Below, piece after piece: positions 45,805 to 55,251 of a DNA stretch of 64,000 nucleotides. A program made the position numbers and the translations under genes. Position 1 is the stretch's first letter, and each line of letters starts with the position of its first letter. This DNA comes from Arcticibacter pallidicorallinus. GTDB lineage: Bacteria; Bacteroidota; Bacteroidia; Sphingobacteriales; Sphingobacteriaceae. The DNA is taken from contig NZ_PVTH01000010.1 in assembly GCF_003002875.1 (NCBI RefSeq), positions 62,001-126,000 of the forward strand. Reading direction: 5' to 3'. Below the pieces are notes generated by a model. The model searched no databases, was not told the origin of the DNA, and saw only the letters and a program-made list of their open reading frames with translations.

Positions 45805-46719
45805 TCAGATCACGAACCTTCTGCGAAGAACTTCATAGAACTTATCCACGGTCGCTTGTTTGGCGGCCCAGTTGTTTTTGGCTGCATAATTAGACTTCAG
45901 GAAGTTGTCTGCCGAGTCGAAGGTATCGAAGCGATTCAGAATCTCCATGGCTTCGCTATATGCCAGACTGTAACCGTTGAATAGTTCCTTAATAAATAAA
46001 AGCTTGTCGTTTAAATTCACGCCTGATTTAAGATCAGTAATAGGCGGCTGCTTGTACTGGCCGGCCCCTGCGAGCTGCGCCTTTTGAGAGGAGATCATGT
46101 CATTAATGCTTTGCGCTCTGGGCTGCTGGTAGCTTACCGGAGGGGCGACAGCAGGTGGGACAGGTACGGATGGATAGGAGGGCTCGGGTGCAGAGACCTT
46201 CACCGGTTCGGGTGCGGGCTGCACTTCAGGAACTATCACCGGTTCGGGTACAGGAACATACAGAGGCTCTGGCTTGCTGGTTTGCACATCCGTCAGAAGT
46301 CCGGGTACCGGGCCCTGTGCCGAGGGTTTGCTCTCCTGTTGCCTATCATGTATTTGCGGCACTGATTTCAATTCTACGTTTTCAACCACAGGCTGTTCCT
46401 CTTCCTTAGCTTTGTTTACAGTCGTATTCAGCAAAGTGCCCAGGGAAATCTCATTCGTAGCTTTATCATTAGAAGGTAGCTCCAGATAATCCGTATTCTC
46501 GTTAGGTTTTTCAGATTCAGCTGCTTCTGCAGATCGCTTCTTTGCATTGAGTTTCTTAAGTACTCTCAGGTTTTCGGCCAGGAAGTCGGCATTAGCAGAA
46601 AGAAGCTCAAGTTCCAGGTCATTCAGGTCCTGCGGATTTTCTTCGATATACTGGTATTGTTCAGTCAGCTCTGATAAGATATTACCTGCTTTTTTAAAAA
46701 TCTCTGCTTTATTGATCAT
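45805..46719 (-). CDS. Conserved hypothetical protein with Pro/Val/Glu-rich middle
   Basis: A 304-residue protein that I do not recognise as a named family. Three parts are visible: an N-terminal helical segment (about 1-65, acidic, leucine-rich, possibly coiled coil), a long disordered linker (about 66-205) with PEPV/PVPEP-type repeats, and a conserved-looking C-terminal helical domain (about 206-304) with [39 protein letters not shown] and a basic end. There is no signal peptide or membrane helix. It has a -7-like TAAATTTG at 46730-46737 and is convergent with rodA. The layout suggests a cytoplasmic adaptor with two contact ends; that is inference. Confidence 0.75.
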   Translation of the reverse strand: MINKAEIFKKAGNILSELTEQYQYIEENPQDLNDLELELLSANADFLAENLRVLKKLNAKKRSAEAAESEKPNENTDYLELPSNDKATNEISLGTLLNTTVNKAKEEEQPVVENVELKSVPQIHDRQQESKPSAQGPVPGLLTDVQTSKPEPLYVPVPEPVIVPEVQPAPEPVKVSAPEPSYPSVPVPPAVAPPVSYQQPRAQSINDMISSQKAQLAGAGQYKQPPITDLKSGVNLNDKLLFIKELFNGYSLAYSEAMEILNRFDTFDSADNFLKSNYAAKNNWAAKQATVDKFYEVLRRRFVI

Positions 46720-46729
46720 GGCTAATAGA

Positions 46730-46737
46730 CAAATTTA
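46730..46737 (-). promoter_or_regulatory. Candidate promoter of the Pro-rich hypothetical gene, -7 element
   Basis: TAAATTTG on the minus strand matches TAnnTTTG only 11 nt before the ATG, implying a very short leader. No TTTG lies at 19-nt spacing. Confidence 0.4.
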
Positions 46738-46812
46738 GATAATGTTTTGTTGGTAACTAGGTTCTCAAAAGTACCATTAAATTCTGATATTAGCCGCTCT
46801 CAAAAAAGGGAT

Positions 46813-47388
46813 ATGTTGTTTAGTGAGTTCCATTTCCGGTCTAAAAACGAGCGTAATGGCAGTATAGAGGTAATCTGCGGCTCCATGTTCTCCGGTAAGA
46901 CCGAGGAACTTATCCGTCGTTTGAGACGGGCAAAAATAGCCAAACTGAACATCGAAATCTTTAAACCTGCAACAGACGTTCGGTACCACGAAACGCAGGT
47001 TGTCTCACATGACTCCAGCTCTATCGCCTCTACCCCGGTTGAACATTCATCGGCCATTCTCCTTTATGGTTCCAATACCGATGTTGTTGGGATAGACGAA
47101 GCGCAGTTTTTTGATGAGGGACTTACAGACGTCTGCATAGCTCTGGCCAACCGTGGCATACGCGTCATCATCGCCGGACTGGATATGGATTTTCAGGGCG
47201 AACCGTTTGGCCCCATGCCTTCTCTGATGGCCGTTGCAGAAGACGTCACCAAGGTTCACGCGATATGTGCGCAATGTGGCGCCCCCGCCTCTTACTCCTA
47301 CCGTACCGCGACCAATGGCGATACTTTTTTCCTGGGAGAGAAGGAAAGTTACGAACCTCGATGCAGAGCTTGTTTCAATACAAAATAG
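46813..47388 (+). CDS. tdk: Thymidine kinase, type II
   Basis: A 191-residue salvage enzyme that phosphorylates thymidine with ATP. The P-loop is [17 protein letters not shown], the DEAQ box [14 protein letters not shown], and the lasso/zinc domain has [13 protein letters not shown] plus EPRCRACF, giving four zinc cysteines. I use the ATG at 46813; a TTG at 46747 would add 22 residues not expected in the family. Its stop abuts the stop of the convergent subtilase gene with no gap. Confidence 0.96.
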   Translation: MLFSEFHFRSKNERNGSIEVICGSMFSGKTEELIRRLRRAKIAKLNIEIFKPATDVRYHETQVVSHDSSSIASTPVEHSSAILLYGSNTDVVGIDEAQFFDEGLTDVCIALANRGIRVIIAGLDMDFQGEPFGPMPSLMAVAEDVTKVHAICAQCGAPASYSYRTATNGDTFFLGEKESYEPRCRACFNTK

Positions 47389-50163
47389 TTATTTGACCAC
47401 GCTAATTTTATGGGTGTAACTTTTGCCGTTAAACGTCAGCTGAAGTACATACATTCCCGCGTTCAAAGAGGCAACGTTAAAGTACAGCGTATGGCTCCCT
47501 TTAAAATAAGCTTGATTCTGCAGCAGGCTTTCTACCTTCTGGCCCATCATATTAAAAAGCGAAAGGCTTATATAGACGTCGTCGGGGAGATTCACCACCA
47601 CCGCCATATTGCTGTTATTTCTTGAGGTTATCGGATTAGGATATGTCGAGAGGGTTTCGGTTGTTTCTTTGTCGTCGTTTATTATGTTATAATCCGACTG
47701 AACATTTAAAGAAGAACGTCGCAACTCCTCCAGGCTGCCGGCTCCTATATATGCGAACGCCACTTTCACGGAGCCGTTAGAAGGGATGGTATAGGGCCCG
47801 TATCCGGAAACAAAGGAAACATCATAACCTGAGCCTGGAGAACCGATTCCCGGGGACTGTACCCCGGACGATAACGTTTGAAACTTTTCCGCCGTAGTAA
47901 AATTATCGTCCGCGAGTATACCGCTGGTGAGGGATAGCGGATAATACTGTTGCTGTGCGGAACTACTCAATAACTTTACACCCGCGAAAGGAGCATCCGT
48001 TGTATTGGATGATACATAGGCAAGTTTGCCGGCCCCGTCATAAGCGGTATAGTTGGAGCTTCCACCGTCGATGTCCCAATCAGTAAACATCCCAATATAG
48101 GTTCCGGCGATATTTTGCGTACTCCTGTTGATGACTTCGTATTCCGCGATGATATAATTGTCTTTGCCTGGATCCTTACTGGCCGTAACGGTATGCTTTA
48201 CGTCTACCAAAGCTCCTTCCGGCTGAGCACTATCATCAAATCTTGCCTCGGCAACGATTTGATCTTCCTGGGATGTCCCGGCAATAGAAGTGCGCTTGAT
48301 GAAATGCGCATCGGCATCACCCGCAGTGCTGCGCGCATTATTGGAAACCAAACGGGCGGAGTAACCAATCATGAGTGAAGATTCGTAGAGCATCTGCTTT
48401 CCTTTGTAACTGAATCCCAATCCGTTGTTCTGGCCCTTTGAGGCGTATCCGATCTTTCCTACACTCGTGACAGTAGTCTGCAGGTCGTCGGTAATGATAT
48501 TCAGATAATCCCGCGCTACCATGAGCGTAAAGGCTTCGTAATCCTGATACTGTCCGTTGTTAGCCCTGAAACCGACGATAAACTCTACGGGCATATTATC
48601 GGGGGCGCCCGCCGCCACTGTAAATTTGAATGCACCGATTCCGGTCTGGTCTTCCATGGTGCCGATATCACCCGCCTGGTGTCTGTCTGCCTTGATTTGT
48701 ATGTAGGGGTTCTCCGTGCGTAACGTCACTTCGATACCATCAGCAGGCATCAGGTAATTACGGATATCAATATGCATTTCTATTTCAGCGCCCGCACGGA
48801 ATGTTCCACTGCCCGGATCATCGAAGCGGATAGCCGTAGTACGTAGTGCCGGCGCTGTCTGCGTGAGTGCACGAAAGATATTGAGTCTCCCCTTCCCCAG
48901 CTTGCCGGCGTAGGATGGGTTGAGATTGTCGATATTATCGGCGGTAACGCGCAGCAGTTCTCCTACCTGCGCCATGGACAGGTCGGGGTAGTAGGATTTG
49001 AGCAGTGCGGCGGCACTGGACACGATGGGTGCAGCCATTGAGGTACCGGATTTCACGCCATAGCTGCTGTTATACGTCGTACTGAAAATGGAACTACCCG
49101 GCGCACTGATGGAGACGTAGCCACCAAAGTTGGAAGTGCCGGCCCGGGTATCGTTGTCCAAAATATTTGCTACTGCCAGTACGCCCTTGTATCCGGCAGG
49201 ATAGTCCGGAACATCATTACCCTGGTTTCCGGCTGCAGCAATCACGAGGCAGTCTTTGCTTATGGCGTAATTGATCACATCCTCGCCGAAAAGGCTGCGT
49301 GCACTTGTTCCCCAGGAACAGTTAATAATTTTCGCTCCCTGATCCACGGCGTAGCGGATCCCTTCATATCCATTGTATATATCTTCCGGGGAGTCATCTG
49401 CTGCTACCTTTACAATAAGTAAGGGTGCAGACCCGGCAATACTGGAGATCCCTTTTCCATTACCCGTCAGGGCTGAGGCCAGGCCACTTACGTGCACGCC
49501 ATGATCGTTGGCCGCCGATTTCACGTTCGGATCATCATCCTCTGTGATATTTCCTGCAGAGGCACCAATCAGGTCCTTGCCCCGTGGGATGATATTTCCC
49601 ATCAGATCTTCATGATCAAGATCAGAGCCTGAGTCGACTATGCCAATGAGTACACCGGATGCATTGCGGATGAGATCCCAGGCCCGGGGCGCTCCGACCT
49701 GTGTGAGGTAACTTTGTCTGGGAGTATAATAGGGGTCGTTGGGGATCAACCGGGTGTGGTGGATGTAGGCAGGTTCAGCATATTCAACGTCCTTCATCGA
49801 GCGAAGCTCGCGCAAAACGCTGCCGATGTCGGCTGGGCCAGTGTATTTGAGTTCATAAATGCGGTCGAGGCCGATTTTGCTTGTATTTGCGGGACGGCTG
49901 ATCCCCGAACGCAGCGCGGCCTGCGGAAACTTGGAAACGAGGCTCTGTACTCTAGCGACTTTTAATGTCGGTTGTGGTCTCAATGCACGGGTCTTGGTAA
50001 CCGTGGCAGAAGACTCTTTAAATTTTACAATTACTGTATTTGGCAAATAGTCGGCCCTGTCGGCCGCATCTCCGGCAGATGCAGGATCTCCGTAATAGTT
50101 GGTCTGGGAATATAATGCGTGGTGGAAGCCAAGGAATACGATTAGAAGTATAAGTCTATTCAT
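47389..50163 (-). CDS. Secreted S8 subtilisin-family serine protease with T9SS sorting tail
   Basis: A 924-residue extracellular protease. The order is: signal peptide (about 1-19); an inhibitor-like propeptide (about 35-135); the S8 catalytic domain (about 165-430) with Asp177 in GIVDSGSDLDHEDL, His221 in DHGVHVSGLASA and Ser375 in SGTSMAAPIVSSAAAL; beta-sandwich repeats (about 440-830); and a C-terminal type-A T9SS sorting domain (about 845-924) with the LSTYPNPI start and a final Lys-rich strand. It should cross the outer membrane through the type IX system and be anchored or released at the surface. The catalytic triad is complete. Confidence 0.95.
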   Translation of the reverse strand: MNRLILLIVFLGFHHALYSQTNYYGDPASAGDAADRADYLPNTVIVKFKESSATVTKTRALRPQPTLKVARVQSLVSKFPQAALRSGISRPANTSKIGLDRIYELKYTGPADIGSVLRELRSMKDVEYAEPAYIHHTRLIPNDPYYTPRQSYLTQVGAPRAWDLIRNASGVLIGIVDSGSDLDHEDLMGNIIPRGKDLIGASAGNITEDDDPNVKSAANDHGVHVSGLASALTGNGKGISSIAGSAPLLIVKVAADDSPEDIYNGYEGIRYAVDQGAKIINCSWGTSARSLFGEDVINYAISKDCLVIAAAGNQGNDVPDYPAGYKGVLAVANILDNDTRAGTSNFGGYVSISAPGSSIFSTTYNSSYGVKSGTSMAAPIVSSAAALLKSYYPDLSMAQVGELLRVTADNIDNLNPSYAGKLGKGRLNIFRALTQTAPALRTTAIRFDDPGSGTFRAGAEIEMHIDIRNYLMPADGIEVTLRTENPYIQIKADRHQAGDIGTMEDQTGIGAFKFTVAAGAPDNMPVEFIVGFRANNGQYQDYEAFTLMVARDYLNIITDDLQTTVTSVGKIGYASKGQNNGLGFSYKGKQMLYESSLMIGYSARLVSNNARSTAGDADAHFIKRTSIAGTSQEDQIVAEARFDDSAQPEGALVDVKHTVTASKDPGKDNYIIAEYEVINRSTQNIAGTYIGMFTDWDIDGGSSNYTAYDGAGKLAYVSSNTTDAPFAGVKLLSSSAQQQYYPLSLTSGILADDNFTTAEKFQTLSSGVQSPGIGSPGSGYDVSFVSGYGPYTIPSNGSVKVAFAYIGAGSLEELRRSSLNVQSDYNIINDDKETTETLSTYPNPITSRNNSNMAVVVNLPDDVYISLSLFNMMGQKVESLLQNQAYFKGSHTLYFNVASLNAGMYVLQLTFNGKSYTHKISVVK

Positions 50164-50249
50164 CCAGTCAAAATGATAGACGAATATAGCAGACTTCGTA
50201 TGTAAAATAGCAGCTGCTAAAAAAGATTCAGCCCCTGATAAGTCGCACC

Positions 50250-51659
50250 CTATTTGAGCGTATCCAGCACCCTGAACATTTTTTGCCGGATAGCAGACGC
50301 ACCTCCGTTATAATTATTGGTAATAAATGAGAAAACAAGCGGCGTGCCGTCGGAGCTTTTCTGATATCCGGTATAGCCAAGAACACGGCGGATACTGCCA
50401 CTCTTCATCTTCATATTATTATATAACGGAAGACTTTCGTAAAATTGGGGAAACCATGCTTCGGATCTGGCGGAATGGAGGATCTTAGCCATGGCGAGGG
50501 TGGTAACCCTGTTTTCGGGCGATAATCCACTCCCGTCGAGGATGGAAATAGCGTTCTTATCAATGCCGAGCTTTTTATCCCAGTAACTGGCCAGGGTCTT
50601 CGTGGCATCGTCGAAGGAGCCGGTGTTTCCATCCACAATGGAGGCAGACCTCAGCAGATTCTCGGTATACAGGTTAAGACTCTTCTGGTTGAGCCAGTAT
50701 ACAATCCTGGAAATATCCGGCGACTGGTAACGGTCAATAATGGTTGCTGCTGCCTTTACAGGCATTTGATCCAGCCCCATTTTCCGGGCAGTTGTGGCTG
50801 TTCCTGAAATGGCGATTCCTGCTTTGCTAAACTGGCTACGGAGCTCCTGAGCAAGAAACAGAGCCGGGTCAGGCATAGAAATTTTTATCTCTTTTTTGAG
50901 ATCAATCCCGTAGCTGCCACGCAGATAAATGATATCGCCGAAAGGTGCAGAGTAAGCATATACCTTGTCTCCACTTCCAGGACTACCGGTAATTACTTCA
51001 TTGACAATACGAACGCCCGACACCTGAGGGTCTGTGCTTCTTAATGAAGTGAGCATACCGCTCCTGCTTCCCGGAGTAAAATTAACGCCTATCTCATTTT
51101 CCCGCCACGTCATGGCTGTTGAACCTGCCCCATAGTAATTACCTATATCACCCCATATCCACCCATCGGGTAAAGTCTGGGTCCCAAACAACAGGTCGTC
51201 CGCAATTATATTTCCTTCTATTTTATTGATGCCTGCCTTTTTAGCCGCTTCCAGCCAGCGGGCGAGTAAGGCTGTTGATTTGGTTTCATTGTAGCGATCG
51301 CTGCCCAGAGAAGGATCACCACTTCCTTTAATGATCAGATCGCCTTTTAGTACTCCTCCCGTGAGCGTACCGCTATATCTCAATGAGGTCTCCCATTTAT
51401 ATCCCGGCTTCAGCAAGCTGTAAGCTGTAATGCTGGTGATTGTTTTCAGTGTGGAGGCGGGAGCCAGTCCCGTTGACCCGTTCTTTGAAAAAATCACATC
51501 TCCCGTTTCGGCATGGAGAACAGTAAGTGAGCTTAAACCGTACTGCAGCTGACTGTCTCTCTCAAAAAGGAGGTAAGCATCGGAAATTTTTTCTTCCAGT
51601 GTCTGGCCGACGATAATTTGTGATACAAGCAACAGTAGAGGCAGAAAGAATGACTTCAT
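50250..51659 (-). CDS. dacB: D-alanyl-D-alanine carboxypeptidase/endopeptidase (PBP4 family, S13)
   Basis: A 469-residue periplasmic penicillin-binding protein that trims or cleaves peptidoglycan cross-links. It has a signal peptide (about 1-18), SxxK in APASTLKTITS (Ser69, Lys72), a long S13-type insertion (about 95-290) with GDLIIKGSGDPSLGSDRY, the SLN-containing NQKSLNLYTENLLR near 341, and the KSG form of the third motif in MKMKSGSIRRVLGYTG near 426. Length and layout match DacB. It lies downstream of asd on the same strand, beyond a terminator. Confidence 0.95.
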   Translation of the reverse strand: MKSFFLPLLLLVSQIIVGQTLEEKISDAYLLFERDSQLQYGLSSLTVLHAETGDVIFSKNGSTGLAPASTLKTITSITAYSLLKPGYKWETSLRYSGTLTGGVLKGDLIIKGSGDPSLGSDRYNETKSTALLARWLEAAKKAGINKIEGNIIADDLLFGTQTLPDGWIWGDIGNYYGAGSTAMTWRENEIGVNFTPGSRSGMLTSLRSTDPQVSGVRIVNEVITGSPGSGDKVYAYSAPFGDIIYLRGSYGIDLKKEIKISMPDPALFLAQELRSQFSKAGIAISGTATTARKMGLDQMPVKAAATIIDRYQSPDISRIVYWLNQKSLNLYTENLLRSASIVDGNTGSFDDATKTLASYWDKKLGIDKNAISILDGSGLSPENRVTTLAMAKILHSARSEAWFPQFYESLPLYNNMKMKSGSIRRVLGYTGYQKSSDGTPLVFSFITNNYNGGASAIRQKMFRVLDTLK

Positions 51660-51710
51660 GGGCTAATAGGAAAAAGATTCAAAACTCGTTAACTCAGATA
51701 TAAAGCACAC

Positions 51711-51745
51711 AAAAAAGGCGATGTTTTTATATACACCGCCTTTTG
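51711..51745 (-). terminator. Terminator of the asd gene
   Basis: On the minus strand AAAAGGCGGTGT pairs with ACATCGCCTTTT over 12 bp (one G-U), followed by a T run. It lies 17 nt after the asd stop. Confidence 0.9.
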
Positions 51746-51761
51746 TTAAAGTGTTTTTAAA

Positions 51762-52757
51762 TTATGCCGGAAGCAGTCCGTTCTTCAACATGTACTCTGC
51801 AATCTGAACCGCATTGGTAGCAGCGCCTTTACGAAGGTTGTCTGCAACTACCCATAAGTTCAGGGCCTTATCTTGCGACTCATCCCTGCGGATACGACCT
51901 ACAAGGACCTCATCTTTCTCGTGTGCGTCTTTTGGCATCGGATAAACCAGGTTAGCAGGATCATCCACTACAAGAACACCCTCTTGCTGTGCAAGCAGGG
52001 AACGAACTTCGGCCAGGTCAAAATCATTCTCAAACTCCAGGTTGATAGACTCTGAGTGTCCGCCCATTACCGGGATACGCACAGTTGTAGCGGTAACACG
52101 GATAGAATCGTCGCCCATGATTTTCTTGGTTTCGAGGATCATTTTCATTTCTTCCTTGGTATAACCGTTATCCTGAAAAACATCTATCTGTGGAATAACG
52201 TTTAGATCAATTGGGTACGGATAAGCCATTGGCCCTTCTATTCCCTGTCTTTCATTCATTAACTGCTCTACAGCTTTAACTCCTGTACCGGTTACTGATT
52301 GATATGTTGATACAACAACTCTCTTTATTTTATATTTCTCGTGCAGTGGTTTTAATACAACCACCATTTGAATGGTAGAACAATTTGGGTTGGCAATTAT
52401 TTTGTCTTCCGGGGTAAGCGTATCAGCGTTTACTTCAGGAACTACCAATTTTTTAGTAGGATCCATGCGCCAAGCAGACGAATTGTCAATAACAACGATA
52501 CCAGCTTCCGCAAAGCGGGGAGCCTGTTCCTGCGAAGTACTTCCACCTGCAGAGAAAAGAGCTACGTCAGGTTTCATTGCAATTGCTTCATCCACTGTTA
52601 CCACCTTATACTTCTTACCCTTGAATTCAAGTTCCTTACCAGCACTTTTCGCCGAAGCAACGGGAATTAATTCGGTAACCGGGAAATTGCGCTCTGCTAA
52701 AACTTTTAACATCACCGATCCTACAAGACCAGTAGCGCCTACAACTGCAACTTTCAT
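51762..52757 (-). CDS. asd: Aspartate-semialdehyde dehydrogenase
   Basis: A 331-residue NADP-dependent enzyme that reduces aspartyl phosphate to the semialdehyde, the branch point to lysine, diaminopimelate, methionine and threonine. The N-terminal nucleotide fold is VAVVGATGLVGSVML, the active-site Cys126 lies in ANPNCSTIQMV, and the catalytic His lies in RIPVMGGHSESINLEF near residue 244. Length is standard. It is divergent from the lamin-tail gene across 47 nt. Confidence 0.97.
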   Translation of the reverse strand: MKVAVVGATGLVGSVMLKVLAERNFPVTELIPVASAKSAGKELEFKGKKYKVVTVDEAIAMKPDVALFSAGGSTSQEQAPRFAEAGIVVIDNSSAWRMDPTKKLVVPEVNADTLTPEDKIIANPNCSTIQMVVVLKPLHEKYKIKRVVVSTYQSVTGTGVKAVEQLMNERQGIEGPMAYPYPIDLNVIPQIDVFQDNGYTKEEMKMILETKKIMGDDSIRVTATTVRIPVMGGHSESINLEFENDFDLAEVRSLLAQQEGVLVVDDPANLVYPMPKDAHEKDEVLVGRIRRDESQDKALNLWVVADNLRKGAATNAVQIAEYMLKNGLLPA

Positions 52758-52804
52758 CTTTTTTTGGTATAAATATTTGTTACATAATTACTAATCCGGC
52801 AAAT

Positions 52805-54382
52805 ATGAAAAAATGTTTACTGCTTTTCACTTTTTTTTACTGGAATTTTGCTATAGCTCAGTTAAAGGAGTCATTTAATGACGGGAACTTTACAAGTTCG
52901 CCGGTTTGGGCCGGTGATGTGACAGCATTTAAAGTGAACTCAAGTGGTAAGTTACAGACTGTCAAGAACGATTCTGCTTCGGCGAAGTATTTGTCGACGA
53001 GCCTGAGCCTTCCGGCGGCATGCAGTTGGGAGTTCAGCGTAGAATTGGGCTTCTCTCCTACATCTTCAAATTATGTACGCGTCTACCTGGCGGCAGAAAA
53101 GGCTGATTTGAGCGGCTCATTAAACGGCTATTTCGTAGAAATTGGGGAGAACGGATCGAAAGATTCTTATGACCTTTACAGGCAATCCGGGAGAAACGTA
53201 CAGTTGCTGATCAACGGCATTGACGGGAGGGCCTCCGCTTCAACCCTGAGTACCCGTATCCTGGTAAACCGCGCGGAAGACGGCTCCTGGCAGCTGTACA
53301 GCAAGAACAGATCTGAATCTGCCTTTACATTGGAGGGGAAAGCAGATATACCGCCGGAGGCATCATCTGCTTCCTGGTTCGGGTTTCAATGTGTCTTTAC
53401 CAAATCGTATTCGGCACAGTTCTATTTTGATGATATTGAGATCGGGGCGGTGAAGAATCCGGAGATAAGACCTGACCCGGGAATCCCGGCCGACAGCAGC
53501 TCCACACCTGGTCCCGGAGGCAGCCCGGCATACTCGGCGATCGGCAAGGAAGAGATCATCATCAATGAAGTGTTGTTTAATCCGCGGGGGGATGGTGCTG
53601 ATTTTGTGGAAATATACAACCGTTCAGACAAGGTATTCAATCTGAAGCACCTATCGGTTGCGACGATGAAAAAAGACTCCGTAACCTCGGCAAAGCCCAT
53701 TACTAAAAGTGATATCCTCCTATACCCGGCAAGTTATATGGCCTTGAGTGTTGATATAGGCAATATTGAAAGCGAGTATGATGCGCCTGATAGAAATGCG
53801 CTTTTGCAGGTACAGGCACTCCCCGCTTTCAGCAATGACAAGGGGATTGTGCTGCTGGTGTCTGACAGCACCTTGATTGATCGCCTGGACTACTCGGAAG
53901 ACATGCACTCGCCCCTCATCAGGGATCCGGATGGCGTGTCTCTCGAACGTTCCGGATTTGAAAGAGGCACTAATGAGCCGGGAAACTTCTGCTCTGCAGC
54001 CGGGGCGGTGGGATACGCTACTCCGGGATATCGCAATTCGCAATTCCGGGACACGGTGACCGCGGATGAGCCTGTAAGTCTGGCTTCAAAGACTTTTTCG
54101 CCTGATAACGATGGCTTTGAAGATCAACTGATTATTCATTATTCTAACAGCGAACCGGGACTGCTGGCTAACGTATCTGCATATAACGGCAGCGGAGTCT
54201 TGGTCAGGAACATCTGCAGAAATACCACACTTAGCACGGAAGGGGATATTTTCTGGGATGGAACGGATGAGAACGGCAAAGTGGCACCGGTTGGAGTTTA
54301 TATTATATTTCTGGAACTGACGGATTTGAGCGGAAAGACCCGGCGATATAAAAAAGCCTGCGTACTGGCATCCAGATTTTGA
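52805..54382 (+). CDS. Secreted lamin-tail-domain protein with FlgD/CHU_C-like C-terminus
   Basis: A 525-residue exported protein. It has a signal peptide (about 1-18), a jelly-roll-like N-terminal domain (about 22-215, FNDGNFTSSPVWAGD), a Pro/Gly/Ser linker (about 220-245), a lamin-tail domain (about 248-400) with IIINEVLFNPRGDGADFVEI, and a C-terminal Ig-like domain (about 425-525) with SPDNDGFEDQLIIHY and WDGTDENGKVAPVGVYIIF. The last resembles FlgD or CHU_C type modules seen in type IX secretion substrates. The function is unknown; surface adhesion or a matrix role is plausible. It is a single gene, divergent from asd. Confidence 0.85.
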   Translation: MKKCLLLFTFFYWNFAIAQLKESFNDGNFTSSPVWAGDVTAFKVNSSGKLQTVKNDSASAKYLSTSLSLPAACSWEFSVELGFSPTSSNYVRVYLAAEKADLSGSLNGYFVEIGENGSKDSYDLYRQSGRNVQLLINGIDGRASASTLSTRILVNRAEDGSWQLYSKNRSESAFTLEGKADIPPEASSASWFGFQCVFTKSYSAQFYFDDIEIGAVKNPEIRPDPGIPADSSSTPGPGGSPAYSAIGKEEIIINEVLFNPRGDGADFVEIYNRSDKVFNLKHLSVATMKKDSVTSAKPITKSDILLYPASYMALSVDIGNIESEYDAPDRNALLQVQALPAFSNDKGIVLLVSDSTLIDRLDYSEDMHSPLIRDPDGVSLERSGFERGTNEPGNFCSAAGAVGYATPGYRNSQFRDTVTADEPVSLASKTFSPDNDGFEDQLIIHYSNSEPGLLANVSAYNGSGVLVRNICRNTTLSTEGDIFWDGTDENGKVAPVGVYIIFLELTDLSGKTRRYKKACVLASRF

Positions 54383-54443
54383 TTTTTAGACTTATATCTG
54401 AGTATAATGGTCGCCAGCGTAAGGTCTTTTCTGTCATATTTTG

Positions 54444-54451
54444 TAAGTTTG
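54444..54451 (+). promoter_or_regulatory. Candidate promoter of the yebC-like operon, -7 element
   Basis: TAAGTTTG fits TAnnTTTG, 59 nt before the ATG at 54511. A nearer TAACTTTA (54497-54504) is a one-mismatch alternative. Confidence 0.35.
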
Positions 54452-54510
54452 GACTTCGTTTTCTTAGACTGGAGAACCTTTAAAATACTATAAAATAACT
54501 TTACTTATAA

Positions 54511-55236
54511 ATGGGAAGAGCATTCGAGTTCCGTAAAGAAAGAAAATTTAAACGCTGGGCCAAGATGGCGGTTCAGTTTACCCGCTTGGGTAAGGAAATT
54601 GTAATGGCTGTAAAAGCAGGCGGTCCGCTTATCGAGACGAACTCGCGACTGCGTACAGCTGTGCAAAATGCGAAGGCCGTAAATATGCCTAAGGACAGGA
54701 TCGAAGCGGCGATAAAGAGAGCGTCAAGCAAGGACGAAAGCAACTACGAAGAGATCGTTTATGAAGGATACGCGCCTCATGGAGTAGCTATACTCGTTGA
54801 AACAGCGACGGATAATACAAACCGCACGGTAGCGAACGTCCGCAGTTATTTCAATAAAACCAACGGAACATTAGGCAAAACAGGATCTCTGGATTTTATC
54901 TTCAATAGAAAGTCTGTATTTAAGTTTGACCCTGCAGACCGTGATCTGGAGGAGCTTGAGTTCGAGCTGATTGATGCGGGACTTGAAGATCTGTTTGTGG
55001 AAGCAGATGAAGAAGGAAACGACATCGCGGTACTTCATACTGCCTTTGAAGACTTTGGAAAGATGCAACGTGCACTCGAGGAGCAAGGCATCGAAGTGAA
55101 GAGTGCGAAACTGGAGCGGGTTGCACTATCTTTCTCTGAGGTTACGGAAGAACAGGCAGCTGACGTAATGAAGCTGATTGACAAGCTCGAAGACGACGAT
55201 GATGTCCAGGCTGTTTATCATAACATGGCTGAGTAA
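54511..55236 (+). CDS. YebC/PmpR/TACO1-family protein
   Basis: A 241-residue protein of a family described both as DNA-binding transcriptional regulators (PmpR) and as translation factors that relieve ribosome stalling at proline-rich stretches (TACO1, YebC). It starts MGRAFEFRKERKFKRWAKMA and shows GGPLIETNSRLRTAVQNAKA, NMPKDRIEAAIKRASSKDE, EGYAPHGVAILVETATDNTN and a C-terminal DDDDVQAVYHNM. All three family domains are present. It is followed after 15 nt by a Pro-rich repeat protein, a neighbour worth noting given the translation-factor role. Confidence 0.95.
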   Translation: MGRAFEFRKERKFKRWAKMAVQFTRLGKEIVMAVKAGGPLIETNSRLRTAVQNAKAVNMPKDRIEAAIKRASSKDESNYEEIVYEGYAPHGVAILVETATDNTNRTVANVRSYFNKTNGTLGKTGSLDFIFNRKSVFKFDPADRDLEELEFELIDAGLEDLFVEADEEGNDIAVLHTAFEDFGKMQRALEEQGIEVKSAKLERVALSFSEVTEEQAADVMKLIDKLEDDDDVQAVYHNMAE

Positions 55237-55251
55237 TTAAAAAAGAACGAA

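Noticed and set aside
50164-50249. TAGCAGCTGCTA palindrome and nearby T run downstream of dacB
   Set aside because: The stem is short and the T run lies before it rather than after it on the minus strand, so I do not call a terminator.
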